NCBI GenBank assembly: GCA_020846575.1
Contig: JADLDQ010000105.1
Coordinates: 1 to 14,503 of the forward strand
Source of the DNA: Burkholderiales bacterium
GTDB taxonomy: Bacteria; Pseudomonadota; Gammaproteobacteria; Burkholderiales; SG8-39
DNA length: 14,503 bases
Reading direction: 5' to 3'
Part shown: one piece after another, positions 13,772-14,503 of the stretch
Numbering within the stretch: the first letter of the stretch is position 1
How the letters are laid out: every line of letters starts with the position of its first letter
Made by a program: the position numbers and the translations under genes
Notes under the pieces: generated by a model
What the model was told of the DNA's origin: nothing
The model's database searches: none
The model's input: the letters and a program-made list of their open reading frames with translations, nothing else

Positions 13772-14260
13772 ATGACAGTCGAGAACGAGCGTCCGATCTA
13801 CGAGTGGGCGGTGGCGCAGGTGGGCGACACGATTGCGCCGGCCAGGGTGAGGGTCGATCCGGCGCGCATCGCGCTGTACGTGAAGACCTCTGGGGACGAC
13901 AACCCCATCTACACCGACGAGGCGTTCGCCCGGTCCAAGGGGCTGGACGGGTGCGCCGTGCCGATCGCCATGGCGATGCGGGTCGCGCCCACCCGGCGCT
14001 CGGTGATCATGGCGAACAAGGGCTACAGGCACCCGGTGCGGCCGACGCCCTTTGCCCGCTGGCAGGTGGAGTTCGCCGCGCCGATGAAGCCGGGCGACGT
14101 CGTCACCAGCGAATCGAAGCTCGGCGAGAAATTCGACAAGCGCGGGCGCAAGTACCTGGTCTGGCACGTCAAGGGCAGCAACCAGGATGGAGCGCCGGTG
14201 CTGGAGTACCGCTCGACCAACGCCTGGGAGGGCACCAGGCCCGAGGACACAGAGCGATGA
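13772..14260 (+). CDS. MaoC-like hot-dog protein, pair 2 member C (FAS1-like dehydratase half)
   Basis: 162 residues; AAGGA lies about nine bases before the ATG, 13 bases after member B. It is a paralogue of member A: it begins ERPIYEWAVAQVGD, has SGDDNPIYTDEAFARSKGLD (40-59), where Tyr47 replaces the catalytic His and Asp42 is kept, and ends KYLVWHVKGSNQDG then NAWEGTRPEDTER. The overhang loop GLDGCAVPIAMAMRVAP, missing in A, is present here. It is a likely non-catalytic or half-site subunit pairing with member D, which starts within its stop codon. Confidence 0.82.
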   Translation: MTVENERPIYEWAVAQVGDTIAPARVRVDPARIALYVKTSGDDNPIYTDEAFARSKGLDGCAVPIAMAMRVAPTRRSVIMANKGYRHPVRPTPFARWQVEFAAPMKPGDVVTSESKLGEKFDKRGRKYLVWHVKGSNQDGAPVLEYRSTNAWEGTRPEDTER

Positions 14261-14503
14261 GCGCCGCGCGGACGATGGCGGGCGACCCCCGGGACCGTGG
14301 CTTCGACGACCTGAAGGAAGGCGAGGCGCTGCGGCCGCTGCGCGTCTCGGTCACCCGCGAGCACATCAACGGGTTCCAGGATTTCCTCGGTCATCACGAC
14401 CCGAATACCATCGAGGGCACGCAGTGGCTGGCCGGCAACAACCTGCACGTGGACGAGGAGTTTTCCCGCCGCAACATGTTCGGCGGCGTCGTTGGCGACG
14501 GCA
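14257..14503 (+). CDS. MaoC-like dehydratase, pair 2 member D, cut by the window end
   Basis: The first 82 codons, starting in an ATGA overlap with member C. It is a paralogue of member B: RVSVTREHINGFQDFLGHHD (29-48) and NNLHVDEEFSRRNMFGG (61-77) line up with B's RWTVTRDDIEAFGEFL and NPHIDEEYARRSIYGA. His64 is at the catalytic position and Asp48 lies ahead of it, with an even longer insertion (about 12 residues) between them. The rest of the domain is beyond the edge. It is likely the catalytic partner of member C. Confidence 0.8.
   Translation, partial: MSAARTMAGDPRDRGFDDLKEGEALRPLRVSVTREHINGFQDFLGHHDPNTIEGTQWLAGNNLHVDEEFSRRNMFGGVVGDG

Noticed and set aside
1..14503. tRNA, rRNA, CRISPR array, insertion-sequence transposase or integrase
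   Set aside because: Looked for on both strands; nothing with the needed structure or motifs was seen.

Overview
The window is a GC-rich bacterial chromosome segment. It most likely comes from a betaproteobacterium of the Burkholderiales/Rhodocyclales type. The basis for this is a CysB-type LysR regulator divergent from a cysI-DUF934-cysH operon, a Bug/TctC-type tricarboxylate receptor followed by MaoC-like genes, and a UvrD whose motif III carries the GDDDQSIYRFRGA form. No rRNA, tRNA or CRISPR array was seen.

Region 1 (1-1942, minus strand): the 5' part of a MATE-family efflux pump runs off the left edge. Upstream of it on the same strand lies cysB, the master activator of sulfur assimilation. 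Region 2 (1943-7005, plus strand): an assimilatory sulfate reduction operon reads away from cysB. It contains cysI (siroheme/4Fe-4S sulfite reductase), a DUF934 gene, cysH (an APS reductase by its four Fe-S cysteines), a uroporphyrinogen-III C-methyltransferase making the siroheme precursor, and a HmuS/HemS-like protein whose middle segment has been rebuilt. APS is reduced to sulfite by CysH and sulfite to sulfide by CysI. The methyltransferase supplies the siroheme pathway. The HmuS-like protein is the unexpected member. Sulfurylase genes (cysD/cysN) and a CysJ flavoprotein are not in the window.

Region 3 (7006-8540): a mostly non-coding, accessory-looking island. A BrnT-like toxin and a CopG/RHH-type antitoxin overlap by 14 bases. 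They are bracketed by two imperfect palindromes that both have the asymmetry of integron attC sites: a stem with a single extra G in the left arm, then a shared CGGAACG before a GTTRRRY-like box. Past the second palindrome is the N-terminal fragment of a hicA toxin gene. I read this as the decayed remains of a small integron cassette array (attC sites without a visible integrase) carrying toxin-antitoxin genes. This is the most interesting part of the window.

Region 4 (8541-10727, minus): a complete uvrD helicase gene. Region 5 (10812-14503, plus): a class I methyltransferase with a twin-arginine signal peptide, a Bug-family periplasmic binding protein, and then four small MaoC-like hot-dog genes arranged as two paralogous pairs (A-B, C-D; D is cut by the right edge). 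In each pair the first member has lost the catalytic His of the GDxNPxH motif while the second keeps a His. This suggests two heteromeric enoyl-CoA hydratase/dehydratase enzymes made by tandem duplication of a gene pair, probably acting on the CoA derivative of whatever the Bug receptor helps import.
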